Origin: Oceanobacillus luteolus
Lineage (GTDB): Bacteria > Bacillota > Bacilli > Bacillales > Amphibacillaceae
DNA length: 64,000 nt
Direction of reading: 5' to 3'
NCBI RefSeq assembly: GCF_023715655.1
Contig: NZ_JAMBON010000009.1
Coordinates: 43,693 to 107,692, forward strand
Part shown: positions 43,574-52,729 of the stretch, one piece after another
Layout: each line of letters starts with the position of its first letter
How positions within the stretch are numbered: the first letter of the stretch is position 1
Notes under the pieces: model-generated
What the model saw: the letters and a program-made list of their open reading frames with translations, nothing else
The model's database searches: none
Told to the model about the DNA's origin: nothing
Position numbers and translations under genes: made by a program

Positions 43574-44036
43574 CTTGTTCTTTATCCATTGATGCTAATA
43601 CGTCTGTCAATTCTATGAATCTTGTTTCATCTCTTTCGTCCAATGCTTTATCTATGAGCCGCAAGATGTTCTTTCTTTCCAACTCTTTCATAAAAGAATC
43701 GATTGTTTCCTTATCATTCAAATCACTGCCGTCTTGGGTACTGAAGTAATATGGTTTTGCGATTTTCTCGATTTGTTCAAGAAATTCTGGCAGTGTAATC
43801 AGCTTCACCATAGGGACATTTACAATTTCCTTTCCATTTTGAAATGCAAAGACCGCATCGATATTTTCAATCTTTTCCGTACGGCGATTAACACGGATTT
43901 CATTCGACTCGACAGGAATAAATTGAAATACTTTGTTGTTCATCATGACAGAAAAATATTGATAAGCCAAAATAATCCTTACAAAATTTTTCTCAGCTTT
44001 AATGTAATAAGGCTTCAGCATTTTTAACGTTACCAT
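43560..44036 (-). CDS. IDEAL-domain protein
   Basis: 158 residues. The last third contains NILRLIDKALDERDETRFIELTDVL, which fits the short IDEAL domain (iD.ALD.rD...F..Lt..L) found at the end of several Bacillus regulatory proteins such as YpiB. The first ~110 residues (MLKPYYIKAEKNFVRIILAYQYFSVMMNNKVFQFIPVESN has recognisable beta strands) are not known to me. GGGTGG precedes the ATG. The IDEAL call is by eye and should be taken as moderate. Confidence 0.6.
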   Translation of the reverse strand: MVTLKMLKPYYIKAEKNFVRIILAYQYFSVMMNNKVFQFIPVESNEIRVNRRTEKIENIDAVFAFQNGKEIVNVPMVKLITLPEFLEQIEKIAKPYYFSTQDGSDLNDKETIDSFMKELERKNILRLIDKALDERDETRFIELTDVLASMDKEQENSP

Positions 44037-44218
44037 AACTTCACCACCCTTTTTTACTGTTTCATCCTGATTTTCAGTTAATTAATTGTAACCGATTTCA
44101 CCAAAAATTACAAGTGGAATATTATAAAAATATTAAAAATACTGATATTATTATACGTATTATATGAATCCTCAGCAGATGTGTTTTTTCTTTTAAGGTA
44201 TTTTGAAGAATTAAAAAC

Positions 44219-44247
44219 GGGACAAAGAGTCATCGACTCTCTGTCCC
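44219..44247 (-). terminator. Terminator of the P-loop protein gene
   Basis: GGGACAGAGAGTC/GACTCTTTGTCCC, a 13-bp stem with one wobble and a 3-nt loop, followed by GTTTTTAATT on the minus strand. Confidence 0.93.
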
Positions 44248-44248
44248 T

Positions 44249-45193
44249 TTAGTTCATTTTTGTTTGAATCTGACTTACAATTTGATCGATTTCTATTTGA
44301 GAGAAGTTCCTGCCGTTTTCAGCCGCTAGAATCTTCTTCCCTTCATCTTTTAATACTTCTAAGCCCTTTTTCATATAACTCTTATATTCCTGATTCAACT
44401 CAGCGATTTCTTTTGCATATTTTTCATCTGTTCCAGGTGTGACAGCTTCTTCATATAAATCGATAATTTCCTCTCTTGTCTTGTCTGCTGGTTCAAATTC
44501 ATGTGGATCCGTACTATCAAAAAGACAAATGCGCAATTCAGGCATAAGCACCATATCGATACTATTTGGATCGAAACTGCAATGGTATATTTCCACATCG
44601 AGTCCATGGTCGACACAAGCATTGGCAACCTTTTTCATGAATGTGGACTTTCCAGTACCAGCACGACCTTTAATGTGATAAATGTAATCAAGGTCAGCTA
44701 TCAGGTTAGGTACTTCATTCACAATTCCGTCCACTGTATTCGTCCCGAACAATCTGTGGTATACGTAAGGAGTTCTACTCTGCTTCGGTTTATCACTCAA
44801 CAGATTTTGGATGAAATTCTTCGCGAGAGCATCAGCTTTCTCAAAGTCCATTTCCTGAATATAAACTTTTTCCAAATCATCATGAACCGCTAAACCTTTT
44901 TGAAAATATTCATATGCCTTATTTGTAAAAGGTTCATCGTGATGAGCTAACACGGCGATTTGCTTTCCCCGGAATATGACTCCATCTAAATAGTCCTTAC
45001 TGATTGGACTTTTAAGTACTTCAACCGAAGTCTCTTCTTTATTAGCTTCAATTAGTGCGTTTAAAATTTCTGTATTCAGCTTATAAGAAGTATCTTCAAG
45101 TCGGATTGTCTCCTGGATTCCATGCAGATTGGATTGTAAATGATTAACGAGACCGTCCGACGTATTTCCTCTAACATAATAATTTTTTAGCAT
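44249..45193 (-). CDS. P-loop ATPase-like protein (PRK06851 type) with a degenerate N-terminal half
   Basis: 314 residues. The start is the ATG at 45193 (TTG at 45196 also possible) after AAAGGA. The family normally consists of two similar nucleotide-binding halves. Here the C-terminal half has an intact Walker A (HIKGRAGTGKSTFMKKV, about residue 170) followed by VEIYHCSFDPNSIDMVLMPELRICLFD. The first half keeps the framework (NTSDGLVNHLQSNLHGIQETIRL, VEVLKSPISKDYLDGVIF, QIAVLAHHDEPF), but its P-loop position reads DTSYKLNTEIL and cannot bind phosphate. Function unknown. Stops just before a strong terminator. Confidence 0.75.
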   Translation of the reverse strand: MLKNYYVRGNTSDGLVNHLQSNLHGIQETIRLEDTSYKLNTEILNALIEANKEETSVEVLKSPISKDYLDGVIFRGKQIAVLAHHDEPFTNKAYEYFQKGLAVHDDLEKVYIQEMDFEKADALAKNFIQNLLSDKPKQSRTPYVYHRLFGTNTVDGIVNEVPNLIADLDYIYHIKGRAGTGKSTFMKKVANACVDHGLDVEIYHCSFDPNSIDMVLMPELRICLFDSTDPHEFEPADKTREEIIDLYEEAVTPGTDEKYAKEIAELNQEYKSYMKKGLEVLKDEGKKILAAENGRNFSQIEIDQIVSQIQTKMN

Positions 45194-45276
45194 CAAAGAA
45201 CCATCCTTTACTAGGTTTATGTCTTTAGTTTATGCTATCAACTTCCACCGGTGATAATTATCTGCAAATTTCTCAC

Positions 45277-45804
45277 TTATAGTCTCAAATTCGCTTTGTT
45301 GATACTTTTCAACAGACCGTATAACAAGCCAACCTCTATAGGATATAATAGTACAGCCTTCACCATACGTGGTGCAGCGAATAGCGGACTGCCGAACATG
45401 ATGTTGAGCCAGATTGGTGTTAAGATCAATGTGATCAAGATTGTGACTACCAAATTTGCAATCGCCACACGGGTTAGGGTGATTTCTTTTTTATAGAAAA
45501 ACCAGCCGAATATAATCCCAATCAGCAAAGCATTAAAAGTAAATCCAGGGAAAAAGAACCCTGCTGGCCTCAGGACAAATCCAATTATATCTGCGACAGC
45601 CGAAGCAATTCCAGCGTTGATCGGTCCGTATAAATAGGCGAGTACCGCAATTGGCAAGAAAGCAAAGCCTATCTCCAATAACGGGCCAAGTGACAAAGTA
45701 AATTGGTTTAACACTAGATTGATGCCGACTAATGCTGCAGTAAACGTCAGCATCTTTGTCGGATTTTTTGTATGTACTTTGGACGCTCCTTTTGTAAGAC
45801 TCAT
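45277..45804 (-). CDS. folT: Folate ECF transporter S component (FolT-like)
   Basis: 175 residues with about six hydrophobic helices. The pattern KMLTFTAALVGINLVLNQFTL, GPLLEIGFAFLPIAVLAYLYGP and ADIIGFVLRPAGFFFPGFTFNALLIG fits substrate-binding (S) subunits of energy-coupling-factor transporters, most like FolT. FolT captures folates and shares the common EcfAA'T module encoded elsewhere. It has its own SigA-like promoter (45844-45872) and no riboswitch between the promoter and the ATG. Substrate assignment is by resemblance. Confidence 0.75.
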   Translation of the reverse strand: MSLTKGASKVHTKNPTKMLTFTAALVGINLVLNQFTLSLGPLLEIGFAFLPIAVLAYLYGPINAGIASAVADIIGFVLRPAGFFFPGFTFNALLIGIIFGWFFYKKEITLTRVAIANLVVTILITLILTPIWLNIMFGSPLFAAPRMVKAVLLYPIEVGLLYGLLKSINKANLRL

Positions 45805-45843
45805 AAAATCACCCTTCTATTACGTAATTCATATCTTTTCTCG

Positions 45844-45872
45844 TATCATATCCTATATTGCAAAAATCGCCA
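45844..45872 (-). promoter_or_regulatory. SigA promoter for folT
   Basis: Minus strand TTGGCG (45872-45867), 17-nt spacer, TATGAT (45849-45844), about 40 nt upstream of the ATG. Confidence 0.6.
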
Positions 45873-45887
45873 ACTGATTATATAAAA

Positions 45888-45915
45888 AGCGACTCTCCTT
45901 GTTAAAGAAGAATCG
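45888..45915 (-). terminator. Terminator of the MFS-HAD operon
   Basis: GCGATTCTTCTT/AAGGAGAGTCGC, a 12-bp stem with two wobbles and a 4-nt loop, followed by TTTTTATATAAT on the minus strand. Confidence 0.9.
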
Positions 45916-45979
45916 CGTTTGTATCATATGGAAACTTTATTCAGTTGGTTACTACTTATCCATAAAGCCAGCTGACCAC

Positions 45980-46717
45980 TTACCGGGATAAAACAAATTT
46001 CTCGATTGCTTCCCCTACTCCACCTTCATTATTGGTGACCGTCATATAATCTGCAACTTTTTTAATCGCTTCTTGAGCGTTACCCATAGCGACACCAATG
46101 CCCGCTTCTTGAATCATTTTAATATCGTTCAAACTATCCCCGCAAGCCATGACATTCTCCATCGTAATGCCAATCCGGTCACATAAGAAGTGTAACGCTT
46201 GGGCTTTGCTGACTCCCTTGGCATTTACCTCAATGTTCGTAGGCAGGGAATTCGATAACTCAAGCTCTTCATATTTTGAGAACTCTTTAACTAAGATATC
46301 AAGCTTCTGTTGATCTTCCGTATAACAGCCAAACTTCAACCATTCGTAGTTGTCAAAGTCAGTAGGAATCTCTTCACGGAAAGCCCCTTCTGTGGCTATC
46401 ATCCACATACCTACACCGACTTGGCTCGCTATGTTATATAGCTTTTCCATCATTTCAGCCTTCAAACCATTTCTTCGCAGCAATTCTTTCTCCATCGTCC
46501 AAATCTCCGCTCCGTTAGCAGAGATCAGATATGAAGGTAATTTTAAATCAACCGCATATGGATAACATGTAGCAAACCCGCGTCCAGTACTTAGAACAAC
46601 ATGTACATCCATCTCTAGTGCTTTCTCTATCGCTTTTCTATTTCTCTCAGAAACTTCATGGTCATCATTCAGCAACGTACCATCCATATCAAGGGCTATC
46701 AATTTAATATCTTTCAT
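45980..46717 (-). CDS. Cof-type HAD-IIB phosphatase
   Basis: 245 residues. HAD motif I LIALDMDGTLLNDDHEVS, motif II VLSTGRGF, motif III Lys in VSKAQALHFL and motif IV ACGDSLNDIKMIQEAGIGVAMGNA with the C2 cap between. Cof-type enzymes dephosphorylate sugar phosphates, FMN/PLP-type cofactors or similar; the substrate here is not determined. GGAGG precedes the ATG. It overlaps the MFS gene by 4 nt (ATGA), so the two are co-translated. Confidence 0.93.
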   Translation of the reverse strand: MKDIKLIALDMDGTLLNDDHEVSERNRKAIEKALEMDVHVVLSTGRGFATCYPYAVDLKLPSYLISANGAEIWTMEKELLRRNGLKAEMMEKLYNIASQVGVGMWMIATEGAFREEIPTDFDNYEWLKFGCYTEDQQKLDILVKEFSKYEELELSNSLPTNIEVNAKGVSKAQALHFLCDRIGITMENVMACGDSLNDIKMIQEAGIGVAMGNAQEAIKKVADYMTVTNNEGGVGEAIEKFVLSR

Positions 46718-47895
46718 GTTTGTCCTCCTTGGTTTACTTTTACATTTCTGTCATAAAGGAACGTTGTAATATAAGGGATCATGAGCAGGCCAAGTAAACA
46801 GAAGAATAAAACTTCAATATTATAATAATCAACTATAAATCCTCCAGCCAACGGGCCAACCATACGGCCAATTGTAGCAATACTGTTTACCAGCCCTTGA
46901 TAAAACCCCTCTCTCCCCTTTGGCGCCAACTGATTAGCAAGCGTCGGAAATGCGGGCCACATCAACACCTCGCCAATTGTTAAAATCGCCATCGCCACTG
47001 CAAACATCGTAAAGTTTCCAGCGTTCATCGCTACAAGGAAAGATAATATCATGATTGTCGTTCCTATATAAATATGATGTTTTCCATTTGTAACCCGGTT
47101 CGTAAACCATTGTACCAAAGGTTGTAATAAAAGGATAAGGAAACCGTTTATCGCCCAAATCGTGCTATACTGTTCGACAGGAATTCCAATATCCTGCGTA
47201 TAGGAAGCAATTGTCGTCATCCATTGCGAATAGCTGATGTGTATAAATAAAAATCCACTACATAGCAATAATAATGAAATTAGTGCTGGACTAACCTTAA
47301 ATTTTTTTCCTTGTTCAATGACTGAAGTATGCATTTGTCTATTTTGAGCAGCATCCAGGCGTTTGAACGTAAATAAAACAAGTAAAAAGAAGATAGCAAT
47401 AAAACAGGCATTCGCTGTAAAAATATAATCGAAGGAAATACTCGCGACGTAACCACTAAGAGTCGCACCTAGAGCAACACCTAAATTCTGTGCGACATAG
47501 ACGGCATTAAACGCCTTCCTTCCACCCTCTGGCCAAAGCGAACCTGCCATCGCAAACATAATTGGCCAAGTAATTCCATTAGCAAACCCAATAACAATGA
47601 GTAAGATCGCATAAGGGACAATGGAATGATAGAAAGACATAACCAATGCTGCTATAAGAGAGATGGAAGTAGCAATTAATATCGAGCGATAGGCACTCGA
47701 ACGATCATACAAAGCACCTCCAATTAAATTTCCTACAACTGCTGCAGCCTGATTCATCATCAAAATGAATCCTGCAAAAGCTAAACTCTGCCCTAGTTCG
47801 TTGTGCATATAGATTGTATTTAAAGGCCATAAGAATGACCCTCCTGTTACGTTAATTGTTGTTGCAATAACTAATAGCCAAATTGCTTTTGGCAT
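46714..47895 (-). CDS. MFS transporter (drug-efflux type)
   Basis: 393 residues with 12 predicted TM helices. The N-terminal half carries the loop 2-3 motif GGALYDRSSAYRS, a variant of GxLaDRxGrr. Conserved features such as LWPLNTIYMHNELGQS and TLANQLAPKGREGFYQGLVNS place it with the YttB-like MFS proteins of Bacillaceae. Probably exports small organic compounds by proton antiport; substrate unknown. It is first in a two-gene unit with the HAD phosphatase. Confidence 0.87.
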   Translation of the reverse strand: MPKAIWLLVIATTINVTGGSFLWPLNTIYMHNELGQSLAFAGFILMMNQAAAVVGNLIGGALYDRSSAYRSILIATSISLIAALVMSFYHSIVPYAILLIVIGFANGITWPIMFAMAGSLWPEGGRKAFNAVYVAQNLGVALGATLSGYVASISFDYIFTANACFIAIFFLLVLFTFKRLDAAQNRQMHTSVIEQGKKFKVSPALISLLLLCSGFLFIHISYSQWMTTIASYTQDIGIPVEQYSTIWAINGFLILLLQPLVQWFTNRVTNGKHHIYIGTTIMILSFLVAMNAGNFTMFAVAMAILTIGEVLMWPAFPTLANQLAPKGREGFYQGLVNSIATIGRMVGPLAGGFIVDYYNIEVLFFCLLGLLMIPYITTFLYDRNVKVNQGGQT

Positions 47896-48246
47896 TCCTG
47901 CATTCCACCTTTAATAAATAACCCCATTCACAAGACATCTCTATGATTATTACTGAAAGCTAATCATATTCAGATTAGCAAACTTATAGTAAATCATTTC
48001 TACCTCAAACTTTCCCTTCCCTATTGTAAAGGACTTTCCTTCTCCCAGCAATTTAATATTGAGCCATATTCCGGTTCTGAAAATTTTTATTTTACATTAT
48101 GTCATTGACGTATTAATTTTTTTAAAATAAACTATAATAAGTTGGTTTGCTAAACAAACAAAAGAAAGCGCTATTTTTTGTTACCAATACAGAATTAAAA
48201 ATCAAAATGTAAACGGATAACTTTTTATCTGTAAGGAGGAAAAAAT
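47896..48246. other. MFS-gntP divergent intergenic region
   Basis: 351 bp, very A/T-rich, without a gene. It holds TATAAT at about 48131-48136 on the plus strand and a GAAAGCGCTATT sequence near 48165 that only partly fits the CcpA cre consensus. No hairpin of note. Confidence 0.5.
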
Positions 48247-49584
48247 ATGGATTGGTTCATGGCGAATATGCCTATCATATCACTCGTTCTCGGTGTTGCA
48301 CTACTACTTTATTTAAATATGAAAGTTAAGTTGAATAGTGTAATAGCTCTTATTCTTGCAGCGATCTTTGTTGGACTTCTTAATGGAATGGAACTCACAA
48401 GTATCGTTACAACAATTAAAAACGGACTGGGATCAACATTAGGAAGCCTTGCTCTAATCATAGGTTTGGGGGCAGTTCTAGGTAAGTTAATGGTTGATTC
48501 AGGTGCAGCTCAACGAATTGCATCTACCCTGCTTGAAAAATTCGGTATAAAAAACGTTCAATGGGCGCTTATTATTGTCGGTGCGATTTTTGGTATTTCA
48601 GTTTTCTATGAAGTTGCATTTATAATACTTGCTCCACTAGTCATTTCAATTGCTATTGAAGCAAAAGTTCCATATATGAAACTAGGGATTACCATGGTTG
48701 CAGCAACAACACTTTCCCATAGTCTCTTTCCACCTCAACCCGGACCAACTGCTTTAGTAGAAGCATATGGAGCAGATATGGGGCTTGTATATCTATTAGG
48801 TATTGTAGTCTTTATTCCAGGTGTTATTGCGGCTGGAATTATCTTCCCTAAATTTTATAAGGATAAAGATCGTCCTGTACCTCCTTTATTGGAAAAGCCT
48901 AAGGAATTTAAAGATGAAGAAATGCCGGGATTCGGGATTAGTTTACTCATCCCACTAATCCCTGCAATTATGATTTCTACCGCAACAATTGTTAACATGT
49001 TTATTGGTGAAGATACATTCCTATATCAATTGGTGAACTTCTTCGGAAGCGCAGAAATGAGTTTATTACTTGCTGTATTAATTGCTATTTATGTATTCGG
49101 TATCCGTACTGGACGCAATATGAAAGAAGTTATGGGATCTTTTGAAAGCGCAATTAAAGGAATTGCCATGATTATCTTCATCGTAGGTTCTGGTGGTGCA
49201 TTTAAAGAAATTATTCTTGATTCAGGTGTTGGTGATTACATTGCTGGCATGATGGCAAATACAACGATCAATCCACTCATTATGGCATGGTTCATCACTG
49301 CCATGATTCGTATCGCTACTGGTACAGGGGTAGTTTCAGCAATAACTGCTGCTGGTATCGTTGGACCGCTCATGACGACATTTGATGTGAATCCTGTACT
49401 GATGGTACTTGCTACCGCTGCAGGAAGTAACACAATTACTCACGTAAATGATGCATCTTTCTGGTTATTTAAGGAATACTTCAATCTTTCCATTAAAGAT
49501 ACATTTAAAACATGGGGTGTCCTACTCTTTATCACATCCATAGTCGGACTCGGTGTCGTACTAATATTAGACTTATTTATGTAG
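48247..49584 (+). CDS. GntP family permease (gluconate/organic-acid:H+ symporter)
   Basis: 445 residues, about 12-14 hydrophobic segments. The GntP family signature is present: ALIIGLGAVLGKLMVDSGAAQRIA, FYEVAFIILAPLVISIA, HSLFPPQPGPTALVEAYGAD and the C-terminal AAGSNTITHVNDASFWLFKEYF. Members import gluconate or related sugar acids with protons. No gluconate kinase or dehydrogenase is next to it, so the substrate is open. AAGGAGG precedes the ATG. Monocistronic with its own terminator. Confidence 0.93.
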   Translation: MDWFMANMPIISLVLGVALLLYLNMKVKLNSVIALILAAIFVGLLNGMELTSIVTTIKNGLGSTLGSLALIIGLGAVLGKLMVDSGAAQRIASTLLEKFGIKNVQWALIIVGAIFGISVFYEVAFIILAPLVISIAIEAKVPYMKLGITMVAATTLSHSLFPPQPGPTALVEAYGADMGLVYLLGIVVFIPGVIAAGIIFPKFYKDKDRPVPPLLEKPKEFKDEEMPGFGISLLIPLIPAIMISTATIVNMFIGEDTFLYQLVNFFGSAEMSLLLAVLIAIYVFGIRTGRNMKEVMGSFESAIKGIAMIIFIVGSGGAFKEIILDSGVGDYIAGMMANTTINPLIMAWFITAMIRIATGTGVVSAITAAGIVGPLMTTFDVNPVLMVLATAAGSNTITHVNDASFWLFKEYFNLSIKDTFKTWGVLLFITSIVGLGVVLILDLFM

Positions 49585-49593
49585 AATAGTAGA

Positions 49594-49628
49594 AAATAAC
49601 ACATCACAAGTTGATGTGTTATTTTTTT
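49594..49628 (+). terminator. Terminator of gntP
   Basis: AAATAACACATCA/TGATGTGTTATTT stem (49594-49606 with 49612-49624), 5-nt loop, followed by TTTT. Confidence 0.92.
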
Positions 49629-49676
49629 ATCTTCATAATATTATATATGTAAATCATAAGTGGAAGAGAGGTAAGC

Positions 49677-50174
49677 ATGATGGATGTTGCTAATGAATAT
49701 TTAAAAGTCATACGTAAGCAGTTTTTGGCGATAAAGACACAAGGTGACAAAACACTTGAACAGCTGTCAGATGAAGAGTTCTTCTGGCGACCAAATGAAA
49801 ACTCCAATAATATCTGCATCATCATCAAGCATATGAACGGAAATATGAAATCACGCTGGACGGATTTTTTAACAACCGACGGAGAAAAGTCAGATAGAAA
49901 TAGAGACGATGAATTTGTTGATGATTTTCAGTCAAAAAGAGATGTTCTTTTACTTTGGGAAGAAGGTTGGGAAATTCTATTTACAACCATAAACCAACTC
50001 AGATCAGATGATGTATTAAAAGAACTGACAATACGGGGAGAAAAACATACAGTCATTGAAGCCATTGAGAGACAAATCGCCCATTACGCATCACATGTAG
50101 GCCAAATCATTTATATTGTGAAATACATCAAGAATGAGAACTGGAAAACAATCAGTATTCCAAAAAGAAAATAA
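49677..50174 (+). CDS. DUF1572/DinB-like protein
   Basis: 165 residues, all helical. Motifs of the DinB-like four-helix fold are visible: EYLKVIRKQFLAIKTQGDKTLEQLSDEEFFWRP, NICIIIKHMNGNM and IERQIAHYASHVGQIIYIVK, supplying His residues that could bind a metal. Enzymatic role unknown; some relatives are thiol-S-transferases. AGAGAGG precedes ATG ATG, and either could start. Ends at a bidirectional terminator opposing cheW. Confidence 0.85.
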   Translation: MMDVANEYLKVIRKQFLAIKTQGDKTLEQLSDEEFFWRPNENSNNICIIIKHMNGNMKSRWTDFLTTDGEKSDRNRDDEFVDDFQSKRDVLLLWEEGWEILFTTINQLRSDDVLKELTIRGEKHTVIEAIERQIAHYASHVGQIIYIVKYIKNENWKTISIPKRK

Positions 50175-50176
50175 CA

Positions 50177-50208
50177 AGAGCCCAGATGGAAAAATCCATT
50201 TGGGCTCT
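50177..50208. terminator. Bidirectional terminator between the DinB-like gene and cheW
   Basis: AGAGCCCAGATGGA/TCCATTTGGGCTCT, a 14-bp stem with one wobble and a 4-nt loop. Tails are CCTCTATC (plus) and TGTTATTTTC (minus). Confidence 0.88.
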
Positions 50209-50214
50209 CCTCTA

Positions 50215-50679
50215 TCAAGCATCATGTAATACATCTTTTAATTCATTCTTATCCTCAAAATCTAGAATTCTCTCTAGGTTAAGAAGGAGGATCAGCTCAT
50301 CATCCATTTTTGCAACACCTTTTAAAAAGTCATCACGTATGCCTGTAACAATTTTAGGAGCAGGTTGTACATTTTCAGCTTCGATGTCCCTGACCTCTGA
50401 TGCTCCATCAACAATCAGTCCAACTTGCATGCTATCGATAGAAACAACTAAAATCCTTGTATTATCCGTATATTCTTTTACTCTTATTCCGAGAAATTCC
50501 CTTAAATCAAGAATGGCAGTCGTTTCACTTCTGATTTCCGTAACACCTTTTATAAACTCTCTTGTTCTAGGAACTGCAGTAACCATCTGCATTCTTTCAA
50601 TGGAAATCACCTGGTCTACATCTATCGCAAAAGTCTGTTCGTTCATTTGGAATAATATATATTTGTTCAGCTCGGCCAT
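50215..50679 (-). CDS. cheW: Chemotaxis adaptor CheW
   Basis: 154 residues from the ATG at 50679 (the GTG at 50688 overlaps the SD AAGGGTG). CheW folds as an SH3-like protein that links receptors to CheA. Visible features: KYILFQMNEQTFAIDVDQVISIERMQ, FIKGVTEIRSETTAILDLREFLG, LVVSIDSMQVGLIVDGASEV and DELILLLNLERIL. It follows cheA with a 13-bp gap. Last gene of the MCP-cheA-cheW operon. Confidence 0.95.
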   Translation of the reverse strand: MAELNKYILFQMNEQTFAIDVDQVISIERMQMVTAVPRTREFIKGVTEIRSETTAILDLREFLGIRVKEYTDNTRILVVSIDSMQVGLIVDGASEVRDIEAENVQPAPKIVTGIRDDFLKGVAKMDDELILLLNLERILDFEDKNELKDVLHDA

Positions 50680-50692
50680 TACTTTCACACCC

Positions 50693-52702
50693 TTACTTTA
50701 TTAATGCATTCGGATCAATAATTAAAGCAACTTGTCCATCACCTAAAATGGTCGCACCTGAAATGGCGAATACATCACCTAGGTAGTCTCCTAGTGATTT
50801 TAAAACAAGCTCTTGCTGGCCGATAAAGGTATCGACAATCAGACCCGTTAACTTGTCTCCTTTTTTCAATACGACCACAGCATTTTGCTTCTCTGTTTGA
50901 CCAGCATCAGGAATCTCAAGGATTTCCTGCAGGTCAAGAAGCGGTACGGTCTGGCCACGGAAATCCATTACCTTTTGACCGTGAGCTGTCATAATCTGAT
51001 CCTCGTTCAGCAATACCGTCTCAATGATGGACGACAACGGAATCGCATAAGTTTCTTCTTGGCTTTTCACAAGTAATGTTGAGATGATGGATAAAGTCAA
51101 TGGTAGTTGGATAGAGAATATACTTCCCTGACCTTGTCTAGAAACAATGGAAATAGAACCGCCGAGTGATTCAATTTTGCTTTTCACAACATCCATTCCA
51201 ACTCCACGACCGGATATACTCGAAACTTTTTCAGCGGTACTGAATCCAGATTCGAGAATGAGCTGGGACACTTCATCATCTGATAGTTTAGCTGCTTCGG
51301 ATTTTGTCAGTAATCCATTCTGTACTGCTTTATTACGCACTTTCTCGATATTTATGCCTGCTCCATCATCCTCAATCTCGATAAACACATGGTTGCCACT
51401 ATGGAAGGCACGAAGAATGATGTTCCCCTCTTCAGGCTTGCCTGCCGCCTTCCTCACTTCAGGCAGCTCAATTCCATGATCAACCGAGTTTCGAATAAGG
51501 TGGACAAGCGGATCTCCGATTTCATCTATTACTGTACGATCCAATTCTGTATCCGCTCCAAGGATCTCGAGGTTGATTTTTTTATTCAGATCTCTGGCTA
51601 ATCCGCGAACCATACGTGGGAATCGGTTAAATACTTGTTCAACCGGCACCATACGCATTGCCAAAATCAAACTTTGCATGTCAGAGGAAACGCGATTCAT
51701 ATGTTCCACTGTTTCCGTCAGCTCCTGATTTCCAATTCCATCGGATAAGACATTCAATCTGCTCTGATCGATGACAACCTCTTCAAATAGATTAAGTAAA
51801 TCATCAATCCGCTCGAGATTCACCCGGATAGTTTTAGATGTGGAAGTCTGTTGATTAGCAACAGCTGTATCACTTACTTTTTCCTCTACTTTAGATTCAG
51901 TCAAATCTTCATTCTGCACAACTTCTTCCTGAATATCATCCACTGATTTGAAGCTGACGGCCTGAATATCAACATTATTAATCTCTGATATTTTCAGAAT
52001 CTCTTTTTTGATTTCTTCAGGGTCTTCATTAGATAGATAGATAAGTTCAAAACTAGAATCAAAGTTACCTTCTTCAATATCTTCCGTTTCAGGAATGGAT
52101 TTAATGATATCTCCTTTCCCTTCCAACGTTTCAAAGACCATATAAGCACGTGCACCTTTTAATATGGAGTCCTCAGAAAGTTTGACGACCATCTGATATG
52201 CTAAAATTCCTTGCTCCTCTGCTTGCTGCACGATTGTCATTTGAAATTCATCGAGATCCACAGAAACCTCCACAATATCTTGCACTGTTTTTTCTACTTC
52301 AGGTTCGAGTGTTACTGCAGCTTCTCCCTTTTCAAACCGATCCAGCCGCTCTACAAGTTGGCGGACATCCTTTTTACCATCATTACCATTGCTGATGTCC
52401 TCTACCATATCTTCCAAGTAATCAACAGATGCAAAAATGATATCAATTACTTCGGTTGTCGCGTTAAGTTTATTGTCACGGATCATATCGAGAACATTTT
52501 CCATCTTATGTGTCAGTGAAGTTATGTCTTGATACCCCATCGTTGCCGCCATGCCTTTCAATGTATGTGCAGAACGGAAAATCTCATTTACAATCTCCAG
52601 ATTTTGGGGTTCTTTTTCTAATGTTAATGTATGATCATTAATTGCTTGAAGATGCTCTCGACTTTCATCCAGAAAGACATCCAAATATTGATTGGTTTCC
52701 AT
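50693..52702 (-). CDS. cheA: Chemotaxis histidine kinase CheA
   Basis: 669 residues. P1 HPt domain with phospho-His46 in FRSAHTLKGMAATMGY; P2-like region about residues 155-270; P3 dimerisation (IRVNLERIDDLLNLFEEVVIDQSRL). P4 ATPase boxes: HLIRNSVDHGIE, EDDGAGI, GRGVGMDVVKSKIESLGGS. P5 CheW-like regulatory domain is C-terminal (EETYAIPLSSIIETVL...DFRGQTVPLLDLQ). It phosphorylates CheY and CheB. AAAGGAAG precedes the ATG. It lies between MCP and cheW, separate from any fla/che locus. Confidence 0.96.
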   Translation of the reverse strand: METNQYLDVFLDESREHLQAINDHTLTLEKEPQNLEIVNEIFRSAHTLKGMAATMGYQDITSLTHKMENVLDMIRDNKLNATTEVIDIIFASVDYLEDMVEDISNGNDGKKDVRQLVERLDRFEKGEAAVTLEPEVEKTVQDIVEVSVDLDEFQMTIVQQAEEQGILAYQMVVKLSEDSILKGARAYMVFETLEGKGDIIKSIPETEDIEEGNFDSSFELIYLSNEDPEEIKKEILKISEINNVDIQAVSFKSVDDIQEEVVQNEDLTESKVEEKVSDTAVANQQTSTSKTIRVNLERIDDLLNLFEEVVIDQSRLNVLSDGIGNQELTETVEHMNRVSSDMQSLILAMRMVPVEQVFNRFPRMVRGLARDLNKKINLEILGADTELDRTVIDEIGDPLVHLIRNSVDHGIELPEVRKAAGKPEEGNIILRAFHSGNHVFIEIEDDGAGINIEKVRNKAVQNGLLTKSEAAKLSDDEVSQLILESGFSTAEKVSSISGRGVGMDVVKSKIESLGGSISIVSRQGQGSIFSIQLPLTLSIISTLLVKSQEETYAIPLSSIIETVLLNEDQIMTAHGQKVMDFRGQTVPLLDLQEILEIPDAGQTEKQNAVVVLKKGDKLTGLIVDTFIGQQELVLKSLGDYLGDVFAISGATILGDGQVALIIDPNALIK

Positions 52703-52729
52703 GTCGTACTTCCTTTCTAAAGGTAGGCA

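Noticed and set aside
45805..45979. THF or other riboswitch before folT
   Set aside because: Only a SigA promoter and a terminator of the upstream gene fit in the spacer; the leader is about 40 nt.
48155..48180. cre-like GAAAGCGCTATT before gntP
   Set aside because: Only the AAAGCGCT core fits; the outer T/G and C/A positions of the CcpA consensus are missing. Kept as a note only.
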